Positions 40,976 through 50,247 of a stretch of DNA of 64,000 bases are shown piece by piece. Positions within the stretch are counted from its first letter, which is position 1. Each line of letters begins with the position of its first letter. Source of the DNA: Verrucomicrobiota bacterium (GTDB taxonomy: Bacteria > Chlamydiota > Chlamydiia > Chlamydiales > Rhabdochlamydiaceae); NCBI GenBank assembly GCA_018239715.1, contig JAFEGW010000015.1, forward strand, positions 18,442 through 82,441. Direction: 5' to 3'. The translations under genes and the position numbers were made by a program. Below the pieces are notes generated by a model. The model was not told the origin of the DNA, made no database searches, and worked only from the letters and a program-made list of their open reading frames with translations.

Positions 40976-43312
40976 ATGGTTCATGCTGTTCCGCCAGTTA
41001 GTTCAAAGAAGCCTTTTCCCGAGAACATTAAAAGTAGTTTACCCCTCCCTGAAACTCCGTGGCAAATCAGTCCCTCACTCTTTAGCCGCATCCAATCTCA
41101 AACTTCTAACCTAGCTTTCAGAGTCTGCGAAATTGTCAGTTCAGACCCTGAATACGATTTTATATTGAAGTTCTTTGAGCATCAAAAACCGCCTGGTTTG
41201 GGGATCAAGCGTATCGTCTGCATTCATAATCCCACTCACGCTCAAGTTTTTGAAGGTTCTCTCAAAAACATGGAGCAAGAAGCCAACAATCCCTACTTTT
41301 TACCTCAGGGTAGAAATGAAGAGCCTCGGGTGGATAGAGCGCATGTTTTATACCGATGGCATCAACAAGTCGCCCCCTTTTCTCCTGTGATGATTCCAAA
41401 TGCACAAGGGCGTGCAGAGCCGTGTTTTAATGCCAAAGTCCTTCCTCTGTGGCATGGAAGCTCTGAAACCGTTTGTAAATCGGTCTGCTCCTCAGGATTT
41501 ACCTCGTTTGGCAAGCATCACTATTTTGATGAAAATGCCACCAAAGGAACGAATAAAAGCACGGATAAAGGGTATTTTGGAAGCGGAATTTATTTCACGA
41601 ACAGTGCTCAGTACGCAACCCTGTATAGCTCGGAAGGCCACCTTCTTCTCTCTTGGGTCTCCATGAGAGAACCTTATCCTGTCGTGAATGATGTCCCTCA
41701 CCCTCAGAAAGGGTCTGATATGAGAAAACTCGAAGGGAAAGAGCACTATCAAAACTATAACGCTCATTTTGTCCCTGTGGCTTCTATCCGACCCGAGGAT
41801 CCCAAATGCATCGAATACTACCCATGTTATAAAGATCAGCCTCCAGCTTGGGATGAATTTGTCGTTTTTCACTCCGCTCAAACTCTTCCCCGGTTTTGGG
41901 TGGAGTTAGGAGTGGATTTGCCAAAAGCCTTATCTTTAAACCCTTCTGAGCCTAAAAAAGAGCCAGTCACCGGCCCCATTAAAATTTTTCAACCCCCTCC
42001 CCCTTCTGCTATTATCTCTCCGCTGCAAGAAGTCTGCTCAAAAATGGGGTGTCTAAAAATATATAAAAGCTATGCACATGGAATTAGTCTTTTTAATCAT
42101 CCTAACGGAACATTAGTGAGCTGCTCAAGCCAACACACAATCACATTTTGGAATACACTGACAGATACATGTATAGAACGTAACCTTGGACCCGGTTATG
42201 GTCCCCCTTATTTTTTGTTACCTGATGGGACTTTGTTAATGCAGACACATCAAAATCAGAGTACTAGTATTGCGGTTTGGAATTTTGAAAAATGCCTAAA
42301 CCGCACTTTTGGTAAATTTTTAAATCGCATTTATTCGTTTAACCTTCTTGCTCCCAATATTCTTGCAATAGGGTCCATGGGAGAAATTCAGATTTGGGAT
42401 CTTGAGAAAAATCAATGCCTGTTGACTTTGGATCATACAAACTATGTGTTTGCTCTTGTTCCCCTCCCCCAAGGGAAACTCATCAGTGGATCCATTAGGG
42501 CTACCAAACTGTGGGATCTCTCTACAGGAGAATGCATCAGAGAATGGGGCGGTTCAACCTTCATTTTACCGCTAGATTCCACCATCGTTGCTACAGCTTG
42601 TTTGTATGATAAAACAATTAAGTTTTGGGATTACTCAACTGGACAATGTATCAAAACATTAAAAGGTCACCAGGATACGGTTTCCTCTCTTCTTCGATTA
42701 CAGAATGGGCTTTTAGTCAGCGCTTCTGATGATCATACAATTAAAATGTGGGACACGACCACAGGAGAATGTTTAAAAACTTTAGAAGGGCATACATCAC
42801 AAGTCAAGGCTCTTGCTTTGCTCTCTAACGAGACTTTTGCGAGTGGATCAATGGATGGAATCATTGGAATCTGGGGAGTCCAGCCTCAGACTGGCAGTCC
42901 CGTTTCTCCTCTGATCCATGAATCTCCTTCAGGGAGTGAAGCACTAAAGCGTTCCAACATAAGAAAAGAACTATTTCTCGACAAGAAGTTAGAAGAAAGA
43001 CATCAGGATCTTCAAAATAGTAAATTCGATCGGAATCCAGCCTTCTCGGCTCAACCTGTTTCCGCCAATGCGTCGGATATCTCTGTTAAGTCAGCTCCAA
43101 GTAAGGTTGAATCTCAACCCTCTCATACTCCTATGAGTTCATCCAGAGAACAGTTAAAACAAGCTATTAGACAACATGCTGTACATATCGTAAATGAACT
43201 CAGTCAACCACCTGCTCGTTCTTCTCAATCCAGCTTGCTTGGAACAACCTCTGATCCAAGTTCAATTCATCGAAAACCCCTCCCTAAACCCCCAGCTTCT
43301 AAGAAATCATAA
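40976..43312 (+). CDS. P2: PARP-domain protein with WD40 repeats
   Basis: 778 residues. The PARP half has the same landmarks as P1 (KVLPLWHGSSE, FGSGIYFTNSAQYA, AWDEFVVFHSAQTLPRFW). After residue ~345 the helical linker and CTM are replaced by six to seven WD40 repeats, clearest in IQIWDLEKNQCLLTLDHTN, KFWDYSTGQCIKTLKGH, IKMWDTTTGECLKTLEGH and GIIGIWGVQ. A ~140-residue Ser/Pro-rich, probably disordered tail follows. WD40 propellers bind proteins, so the same enzyme half is coupled to a different adaptor. Diverges from the others more than they do from one another. Confidence 0.87.
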   Translation: MVHAVPPVSSKKPFPENIKSSLPLPETPWQISPSLFSRIQSQTSNLAFRVCEIVSSDPEYDFILKFFEHQKPPGLGIKRIVCIHNPTHAQVFEGSLKNMEQEANNPYFLPQGRNEEPRVDRAHVLYRWHQQVAPFSPVMIPNAQGRAEPCFNAKVLPLWHGSSETVCKSVCSSGFTSFGKHHYFDENATKGTNKSTDKGYFGSGIYFTNSAQYATLYSSEGHLLLSWVSMREPYPVVNDVPHPQKGSDMRKLEGKEHYQNYNAHFVPVASIRPEDPKCIEYYPCYKDQPPAWDEFVVFHSAQTLPRFWVELGVDLPKALSLNPSEPKKEPVTGPIKIFQPPPPSAIISPLQEVCSKMGCLKIYKSYAHGISLFNHPNGTLVSCSSQHTITFWNTLTDTCIERNLGPGYGPPYFLLPDGTLLMQTHQNQSTSIAVWNFEKCLNRTFGKFLNRIYSFNLLAPNILAIGSMGEIQIWDLEKNQCLLTLDHTNYVFALVPLPQGKLISGSIRATKLWDLSTGECIREWGGSTFILPLDSTIVATACLYDKTIKFWDYSTGQCIKTLKGHQDTVSSLLRLQNGLLVSASDDHTIKMWDTTTGECLKTLEGHTSQVKALALLSNETFASGSMDGIIGIWGVQPQTGSPVSPLIHESPSGSEALKRSNIRKELFLDKKLEERHQDLQNSKFDRNPAFSAQPVSANASDISVKSAPSKVESQPSHTPMSSSREQLKQAIRQHAVHIVNELSQPPARSSQSSLLGTTSDPSSIHRKPLPKPPASKKS

Positions 43313-43468
43313 TTGAAAGTTCAAAATTCTCTATTTTAGATTAAGTGAGGGAAGAATGTTTTAGCGGGAACAATCAAGGGATGGGATGCCCTTCGTCATA
43401 GTCTATACCAAAGACATCCTGAAAAGCATGGGATACTTGAAGAGTTTCTTTATAATAAAATAACGGCC

Positions 43469-43500
43469 GCAAGTTGGAAACAACTTGCGTTGCTTTTCTT
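43469..43500 (+). terminator. Terminator behind P2
   Basis: Perfect 9-bp stem CGCAAGTTG/CAACTTGCG with a GAAA tetraloop, then TTGCTTTTCTT. It ends P2 transcription. The surrounding gap 43313-43624 shows no other supported feature. Confidence 0.7.
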
Positions 43501-43624
43501 GAGCAAGCTTTTATCGTGCCGAAGATAATCCTTAATTCAAGGAGGATAAATTAAGTTTATTTGGATTAAAAAGCTCTATATATTACTATTTATTTCGATC
43601 AAACTCTCATGAAAGAAGGAAAAA

Positions 43625-45609
43625 ATGAATCCAGCTCTACCCTCAAACTCACAACCTTTTCCTCCGAATTTAAAATCTCTACTCTCAAATCCTCGAACAC
43701 CCTGGAATGTGAGCCCGTCTTTGTTTAGTCGCGTGCAAGCACAAGCCTCAGACCAATCCTATAAGCTCTGTGAAGTTTTGAGCACCGATCCCGATTTTAA
43801 CTTCATCCTCAAATATTTCGAGCATCAAAAACCCCCCGGCTATAGCATCAAACGCATTGTCTGTATCCATAATCCCGATCATAATCAAGTTTTTGAAGGA
43901 ACGCTAAAGAATCAAGAGAGAGAATTGAGTAACCCTATTTTTTCTCCCAAAGGGAAAGAGGAGGAACCCAAAGTTGATCGAGATCGAGCCCTTGCTCGGT
44001 GGGAAGTCCAAACTTCTCAATTTTCCCCTGTCGAGGTTAAAAGCTCAAACTCCCGGCAACCAGACGCATGCTCAAAAGCAAGAGTACTTCCCCTTTGGCA
44101 TGGGAGCTCAGAGTTTGTATGTAAATCGATCTGCTCTTCAGGATTTACTTCTTTTGGTAAACATCATTACTTCGATGAATCTGCCAGTCAAGGCAGTAAC
44201 AAAAGCACCGATAAAGGTTATTTTGGTAGTGGCATCTACTTTACCAATAGCGCCTGCTATGCCACGATATACAGTTCAGAGGGTCATCTTCTTCTCACAT
44301 GGGTCTCGATGCGAGAGCCGTATCCTGTCGTGAACGACAAACCCCACCCCCAGAAAGGCTCCGACATGATCAAACTCGGAGGAAAAGAGCATTACCAAAA
44401 TTACAATGCTCATTTCATTCCTGTCGCCTCCATTCGCCCGCAAGATCCTAAATGCATAGAATACTATCCCTGTTACCAAGATCAGCCTCCCACCTGGGAT
44501 GAATTTGTCGTCTTTTATCCCGCTCAAGCTCTTCCTCGTTTTTGGGTCGAATTGGGGGTGGATTTTCCTAAAGTTGCCTTAAGCGATTTAGTAACCGCTG
44601 GAGAGCTTCTGACACTTCTCCTCAGCCTCCTCGATAAGCCCGACATTCAACAGCACGTCGCTTTATCCCACATGCTGCAGGCTAAAGCCAGCCTCATGCT
44701 CGATCAAGCCGAGACCACTCCCTTAAGTCTTGAGGATCAGAAATTTTTAAAACTTGCTAAACGGATTATGCCTGAAGGAGAAAAACTCAGTAGCGCAACA
44801 GCGAGCATGTTGCTAAAAATGGGAGCGAACCCTCCTCCGAGCCCTCCCGCTGCTGTAAAGCCTCTCCAGCGCCCCTCTCGGTGGCTTCCTTAGCTCCTGT
44901 GCTTCCTCCTGCTGCAGCCAAGGTGCCTGTTTTTCCTCGGGCTCTAGTCAAGCCGGCTCCTCCCACGATCGCTTTTGGGAAAGAGCAGTGGGGTAAATAT
45001 CTCGGCGAAGTCGGGGAAGAACCGCCGCTTCCTTCGGATATTCATCAAATCCTACAAAGCCCCTGCCCGTTCTTTCCTGGCAAGAAGGTCGAAGAGACGC
45101 ACCTGCTAACCCTGATTCCTAAAACCGTGAACGGAAAGCCGCTGACGTTAGACTCCCTTGAAGAGCTCGTGAAACACCCCAAACAAGGACAGCCTACAAG
45201 ATTCTCTTCTTATTCGGATGAAATCAAAAAAGAATATGGGAGAAAATTTCCAGAAAGATCGTACTGGACGCTGATGACAAGAGATGTGATCCCAGCAAGC
45301 CGTGGCAAAATCTATAATGATCAAGTGCAGTTATTAAAAAAGTATAGTCAAAAAGCCCAGGTGTCGTATGAAATGCCTAAACTCTTAGAAGCAGCTACCA
45401 GTATCTTGACAGAGTATTTCCGGACAGGAGAGCGTCTGTATACCTATAGCCCTGGGACCTTTACTCGCTGTCAAGAGGGTTTCTCCGAGCATCGTTCATC
45501 TTTTGTTGTAGGAGGCTTCCTCGAGGGCGGCCTCGCTATCTTATGCACCGACTTCCGCGTAGGCCTCGCCCGCAGCTACGATGGACTGGGAGGTCTGCGG
45601 AAGTTTTAG
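43625..45609 (+). pseudogene. P3: PARP-domain protein with CTM, broken by a one-base frameshift
   Basis: The first frame (43625-44893) encodes the PARP half (KVLPLWHGSSEFVC replaced by RVLPLWHGSS; FGSGIYFTNSACYA; TWDEFVVFYPAQALPRFW) and helical linker, and ends abruptly in RPSRWLP. The rest (44881-45609, other frame) holds the Ala/Pro stretch and CTM ending DGLGGLRKF. Adding one A to the AAA at 44857-44859 restores VKASPAPLSVASLAPVL, matching the paralogs (VKASPQPISVALLAPVL in P4). So a single A was lost from a run. Without correction the PARP half could still be made alone (422 residues). Confidence 0.88.
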
Positions 45610-45737
45610 TCAACTTTGGTTTTTGGAACAGTGGATATTAGTAATGGCTATCGGGGATTTTGGACATAGGTAGCGCTGGGACCAAAGGGAAAATCTAGAA
45701 GTTGGGCTTGCGAACATGTACGCAAGCCCAAGCGAAT
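45610..45737 (+). terminator. Family 3' sequence and terminator behind P3
   Basis: Contains an 11-bp perfect stem TTGGGCTTGCG/CGCAAGCCCAA with an 8-nt loop (45702-45731), then GCGAATTTTT. Upstream it shares GGGATTTTGGACAT and AAGGGAAAA with the 3' regions of other family members. The remainder, 45738-46084, holds no supported gene and the P4 leader. Confidence 0.65.
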
Positions 45738-46084
45738 TTTTAAGAGACAAGCAAAGCATTGCGAATCTTTAATTTTTGGATATAAAATTTTCAGGTTCTT
45801 CGAGAAAAAAAATCAGTTTTTGAGCAAATCTTTTATGATGGATGAATTTTTTTAGCAGGAGCCGTTATATTTCATTTCAAATGGCGCATTAAAATTCGTC
45901 TACGCAAGGAGGAAAAAATAGAAATTTTGATTATTATATGCTGTTATAACAATATCTTCTATAGAGGAAATTTAATACGCTAGTTCTGTCCTCGAAGGAG
46001 ATAGAAAATCACGATTTTTAAGTTTAAAAATCTCACTTTAAATTATGCTGATTACGAAAAAAAGCTTTTCATCAGGAGGAAATC

Positions 46085-49000
46085 ATGGTTCCCGCCGCTC
46101 AACCAACTAGCTCACAACCAATTCCCCCAAACTTAAAATCCTTGCTCCCTCATCCTCACACACCCTGGAACTTCAGCGAGCCTCTGTTTAAACGCGTCCA
46201 AAACTACACCTCCGATAAATCGTTCAAGCTGTGCGAAGTTTTAAACACCGATCCCGAGCTTAACTTTATTTTGAAATACTTCGAACATCAAAAACCCCCC
46301 GGCTATAGCATCAAACGCGTCGTCTGCATCCATAACCCCGATCATACTCAAGTGTTTGAAGGAACCCTGAAAAACCAAGAACGAGAAGCGAACAACCCCG
46401 TCTTTGCCCCCAAGGGCAAAGACGAAGAATCCAAAGCCGATCGGGCTCGTGTACTTGCAAGATGGGAGTCTCAAGCCTCTCAGTTTTCTCCCGTCGATAT
46501 CAAAAGCCTCTCTTCTCGAGGAACCGACACCTGCTCTAAAGCCAAAGTTCTCCCTTTGTGGCATGGAAGTACGAAGGAAGTTTGCCAGTCCATTTGCTGG
46601 TCGGGATTTACCTCGTTTGGAAAGCACCATTATTTTGATGAGAATGCCAGCAAGGGAAATACCAAAAGCACCGACAAGGGGTATTTTGGAGCCGGCATTT
46701 ATTTTACGAATAGCGTTCAGTACGCCAACATGTATAGCTCCGGAGGAAACTTACTCTTATCCTGGGTCTCCATGCGAGAGCCGTATCCCATTGTGAACGA
46801 CAAGCCCCACCCCCAAAAAGGAAGCGACATGCTTAAGCTCGAAGGTAGGATGCACTACCAAAACTACAATGCGCATTTTATCCCTGTTGTCTCGATTAGG
46901 CCACAGGATCCTCAATGCATCGAATACTATCCTTGCTATAAAGATCAAACTCCAGCATGGGATGAGTTTGTGGTTTTTCATACATCACAAGCTCTCCCTA
47001 GATTCTGGGTCGAGCTGGGCGTTGACTTTCCGAATGTGGCGTTTAGCAGCTCGGGAACAGCCGGAGAGCTTCTGACGCTTCTGCTCAGCCTCCTTGATAA
47101 ACCCGATATTCAACAGCATGTTGCTTTAGCTCAAATGCTCCAAACCAAAGCCGATCTCCTACTTGATCAAGCCGAAACTATCCCCCTAGGAATCGAAGAC
47201 CAAAGATTTTTAAAACTGGCCAAAAGACTGCTCCCCGAAGGAGAAAAACTGAGTAGTGCGACAGTGAGTATGCAACTGAAAATGGGAACAACTGCTCCTG
47301 CAATTCTTTCAACAGCAGCTCCTGTGAAAGCTTCTCCTCAACCTATCTCTGTAGCTTTATTAGCTCCTGTTCTTTCAAAGACTTCAGCCAAACCTGCACT
47401 TCCAGCAATCGCTTTTGGGAAAGAACTCTGGGCCCAGTATATCGGCGATGTCGGAGAAGAACCGCCCCTTCCTCCGGATATTGATAAAATCCTAAAAAGC
47501 CCCTGTCCTTTCTTTCCCGGAAATAGGGTGGAAGAAACCCATCTGTTAATGCTCATTCCTAAAACGGTGAATGGACAGCCCTTGACATTGAATTTTCTTG
47601 AAGAGCTTATGACGCACCCGAAACAAGGCCGAGCAACTAAATACAAACACTACTGGGATAAAATCAAACAAAAATACGGAGAAGCCCAGCTCCAAAATTC
47701 TTACTGGATTCTCCTAACAAAGGATATTATTCCGGAAAGTAGAGATTTCAAAAGATACGTCGATCTTAAGCCTCTACTAGAGAAAGCAAATGTCGCATAT
47801 GAAATTCCCCGTCTTTTAGAGGTAAGTGTGAGTATTTTCATGGAATATCTTCGAACAGGAAAAAAGTTGTACAATGATGAGCCCGGCTCCCTTTGCTGTT
47901 GTCAAGAGCGAATCGAAGATTTTTCTCTGTTCGTTGGTTATTTTTCACCCGTTGGACTCTGCATTGATGGCCAGCGACTTCACATCTACCTTCCCGAATT
48001 TTTCGGAGTTGGAGGTCTCAGGAGAAATTTCTCTGTCGACACTCTTCCACCTATTGCGCCTACCAATTCCTTGACAAAGCAACCTCTACAAAAACCCCTA
48101 CCTCCCCCTCCAATTGCTAGATCAAAAATAGTTCAGCCCGAGATCGTTTTAAAAGCATCTCCTCCACCTCTCTCTATTGCCTCAACTTCTGTGCTTCCGC
48201 CTGTTCCTTCTGTGGAGGAAGAGCTTTCAGGTTTACGGCGGTGGCAGAAAAAGAAGGAGGAAATGATGGCGAAGCAAACTCTACTTCCCACTTCGGCGAC
48301 CTCATTGGCTCCTGTGCCTTCACCTGTTTCTTCCGTGGTTCCCAAGACTTCTATTAAATCGTCCCTTATAGCAATTGCCTTTGGGAAAGAATTATGGGCC
48401 AAGTATCTCGGTGATGTGGGAGAAGAGCCGCTACTGCCTTCTAATATCCAAGAGATTCTCCAAAGCCCTTGTCCATTTTGGCCTGAAAAAAAAGTGCAAG
48501 AGACCCACTTACTGACATTGATTCCTAAAACCGTGAACGGAAAACCCCTAACATTAAACTCACTCGAAGAGCTAGTGAAAAAACCTCGGCAAGGTCAGCC
48601 CATAAAATATGCGTTCTATTGGGGTGAGATCAAGGAACAATATGGCAACCAACCCTTGCCAAGCTCGTATTGGGCCTTAATGACACGAGACGTGATTCCT
48701 GTAAGAAGTGGCCATAACGATCCAGTTAAGCTGTTAAAAGAGCTGAATCAAAAAGCAAACGTGCAGTATGAAGTGCCGCAACTCCTCGAAGCAGCGACCA
48801 GCATTTTTATGGAGTATTTGCGCACCGGAAAGCGGTTGTATAGCGACAGCCCATGGACCTACACATGGTGTCAGGAGAGTGTCTCTAAGCATCAGGGGAA
48901 GAAAGTCGTTATTGGGGGCTTTGCCACGGGCGGCCTCCGCGTCGACAACACCGTCGGCGTCAGTGACAAACACATCGGGTTGGGGGGTCTGCGGAAGTAC

Positions 49001-49114
49001 GGTGTTGCCGACGCGGAGGCCGCCCGCGGCAAAGCCCCCAATAAAGGGGAAAATTATGATACTTGGGCTTACCCTCAATTCGCGAGCCCAATAAAAGATC
49101 GCAAAAAACGCTGA
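46085..49114 (+). CDS. P4: PARP-domain protein with two C-terminal modules
   Basis: 1009 residues. PARP half with triad (KVLPLWHGSTK, FGAGIYFTNSVQYA, AWDEFVVFHTSQALPRFW) and helical linker, then two CTMs: first from AIAFGKELWAQYIGDV to FFGVGGLRRNF (~47406-48030), second from AIAFGKELWAKYLGDV to IGLGGLRKY (~48367-49000). A Pro-rich linker with a charged KKKEEMM patch lies between. The second CTM lacks the usual stop after GGLRKF: the frame goes on for ~38 residues that are the antisense translation of the CTM end, because an inverted copy of 48909-48952 follows at 49001-49044. The tail is thus a rearrangement product. Confidence 0.85.
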   Translation: MVPAAQPTSSQPIPPNLKSLLPHPHTPWNFSEPLFKRVQNYTSDKSFKLCEVLNTDPELNFILKYFEHQKPPGYSIKRVVCIHNPDHTQVFEGTLKNQEREANNPVFAPKGKDEESKADRARVLARWESQASQFSPVDIKSLSSRGTDTCSKAKVLPLWHGSTKEVCQSICWSGFTSFGKHHYFDENASKGNTKSTDKGYFGAGIYFTNSVQYANMYSSGGNLLLSWVSMREPYPIVNDKPHPQKGSDMLKLEGRMHYQNYNAHFIPVVSIRPQDPQCIEYYPCYKDQTPAWDEFVVFHTSQALPRFWVELGVDFPNVAFSSSGTAGELLTLLLSLLDKPDIQQHVALAQMLQTKADLLLDQAETIPLGIEDQRFLKLAKRLLPEGEKLSSATVSMQLKMGTTAPAILSTAAPVKASPQPISVALLAPVLSKTSAKPALPAIAFGKELWAQYIGDVGEEPPLPPDIDKILKSPCPFFPGNRVEETHLLMLIPKTVNGQPLTLNFLEELMTHPKQGRATKYKHYWDKIKQKYGEAQLQNSYWILLTKDIIPESRDFKRYVDLKPLLEKANVAYEIPRLLEVSVSIFMEYLRTGKKLYNDEPGSLCCCQERIEDFSLFVGYFSPVGLCIDGQRLHIYLPEFFGVGGLRRNFSVDTLPPIAPTNSLTKQPLQKPLPPPPIARSKIVQPEIVLKASPPPLSIASTSVLPPVPSVEEELSGLRRWQKKKEEMMAKQTLLPTSATSLAPVPSPVSSVVPKTSIKSSLIAIAFGKELWAKYLGDVGEEPLLPSNIQEILQSPCPFWPEKKVQETHLLTLIPKTVNGKPLTLNSLEELVKKPRQGQPIKYAFYWGEIKEQYGNQPLPSSYWALMTRDVIPVRSGHNDPVKLLKELNQKANVQYEVPQLLEAATSIFMEYLRTGKRLYSDSPWTYTWCQESVSKHQGKKVVIGGFATGGLRVDNTVGVSDKHIGLGGLRKYGVADAEAARGKAPNKGENYDTWAYPQFASPIKDRKKR
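48909..49044. repeat. 44-bp inverted repeat with 48-bp spacer at the end of P4
   Basis: Arms 48909-48952 and 49001-49044 match at 42 of 44 positions when one is reversed. The left arm encodes GGFATGGLRVDN just before the variable loop of the CTM; the right arm is its inverted copy. The spacer encodes the variable loop and GLGGLRKY. Confidence 0.95.
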
Positions 49115-49266
49115 TTCGGTGAATCAAGCAAAATTTTTCCTAGGAGAAAATGAGTATAAGCTTGGCTGAGCCTTTTTTTCATCATCTGTTTTGTCCTTGT
49201 ACGAATCAAAGGATATTCTGCGAAGGTAAGCGTCAAGGCAACCCATTTTGTCTAGATTACTCGGAT

Positions 49267-49461
49267 TTATTTGCCTTTGTTTGACTTTTGACGCCTCTTC
49301 TGCCATTCATCGGGCAGCAAGTCTTTTAGTTTCTGGTTGCTGTGCCCCATTAGCCTTCTTATCACGTCTTCCAGATACTCTCTCGGATTTACTCCAAGAC
49401 CTCGGCATGTCTGCATGAGGGATAGGAGCACACCTCCTGCCTCTACTTGTGTATCCATCAA
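49267..49461 (-). mobile_element. IS66-family transposase C-terminal remnant
   Basis: The frame reads SLMQTCRGLGVNPREYLEDV followed by RRLMGHSNQKLKDLLPDEW, the conserved end of IS66 TnpC transposases (SLxxTCxxxGVxPxxYLxDVL...LLPxxW). Upstream catalytic parts are absent. Confidence 0.75.
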
Positions 49462-49811
49462 AATAACCCATCTTTTTGATCTTTTCCAAATCCGCTAGAT
49501 TCTTGGCGTTCATTAAATCTCAGGAGGATCTATGCAAAGTTCCTATGAACCCAAACGACGCGATTGAAAAGCTCGAGATCTGGAAAGTCAGTGGTCTCAG
49601 AGGAATGCAGTGGTGTAAGCTTCAAAACCTCTTCTATAATAAGCAATTCCTCTATTGAAATAGACGTTTTGCCAAGCAATCAGAATTTATCGGGATCCCA
49701 GGAAAAAGCCCTTTCCTTCACATCGCTTTTCCCGGCATCGAGCTCAAGCTCGAGTACGACTTCGACCAAAAAATCTTGAAGTAATGCCATGAAGCTCCTC
49801 AGAACCTACAC

Positions 49812-49985
49812 ATGCTGACCCTTTCGGGAAATCCCCGTCTCTTCCTGTGTCACTCTCCTGTGAACATAAAGTCCTCTACTAGGGATTTCGACCTTAAAGA
49901 TTTCTTTTCGAAAACACCTTCCCTTTGCGGGAAAAAAAATCCCTTCAAATGCAAATCCCAATGCTTCTTCTACTTTTCCCACTGA
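49812..49985 (+). pseudogene. Possible IS66 TnpB remnant
   Basis: 57 codons starting MLTLSGNPRLFLCHSPVNIK, which resembles the N-terminus of the IS66 Orf2/TnpB protein; the usual DMRKxFDGL motif has decayed. It has the opposite orientation to the transposase remnant at 49267, so the element has been rearranged. Confidence 0.4.
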
Positions 49986-50247
49986 AGTTCCTGTAATAAA
50001 AAGCTCGTGGCGGAGGAGAAGCTTTCACAAAAGCTGCTGCGGGAGAAGTTTTTGGATGAGCCTGCGAAAATACAGGATCTAACTTAGCCGCCGAGGGTGA
50101 AGAGGAGTATAGAGGAGTTGATGTGAAATCATCTTGGGCTGTGGCGTTTTTGACTTTTTTCAAGTACATTTTTTAATCTAACATATTATATATGAATCTA
50201 GATAAGAACCGAGCTAGCGTTAATTTAAGAAAAAACTTAGGCTATCT

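Larger units (their letters stand above)
49115..50247. other. Strand-switch region with mobile-element debris
   Basis: Plus-strand P1-P4 end and minus-strand P5-P8 begin on the two sides. It holds IS66 fragments (see separate entries), a minus-strand frame at 49945-50169 with an Ala/Pro stretch (PAAAFVKASPPP) like the PARP-family linkers, and a minus-strand stretch around 49564-49780 interrupted by a stop. No intact gene is supported. Confidence 0.6.
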
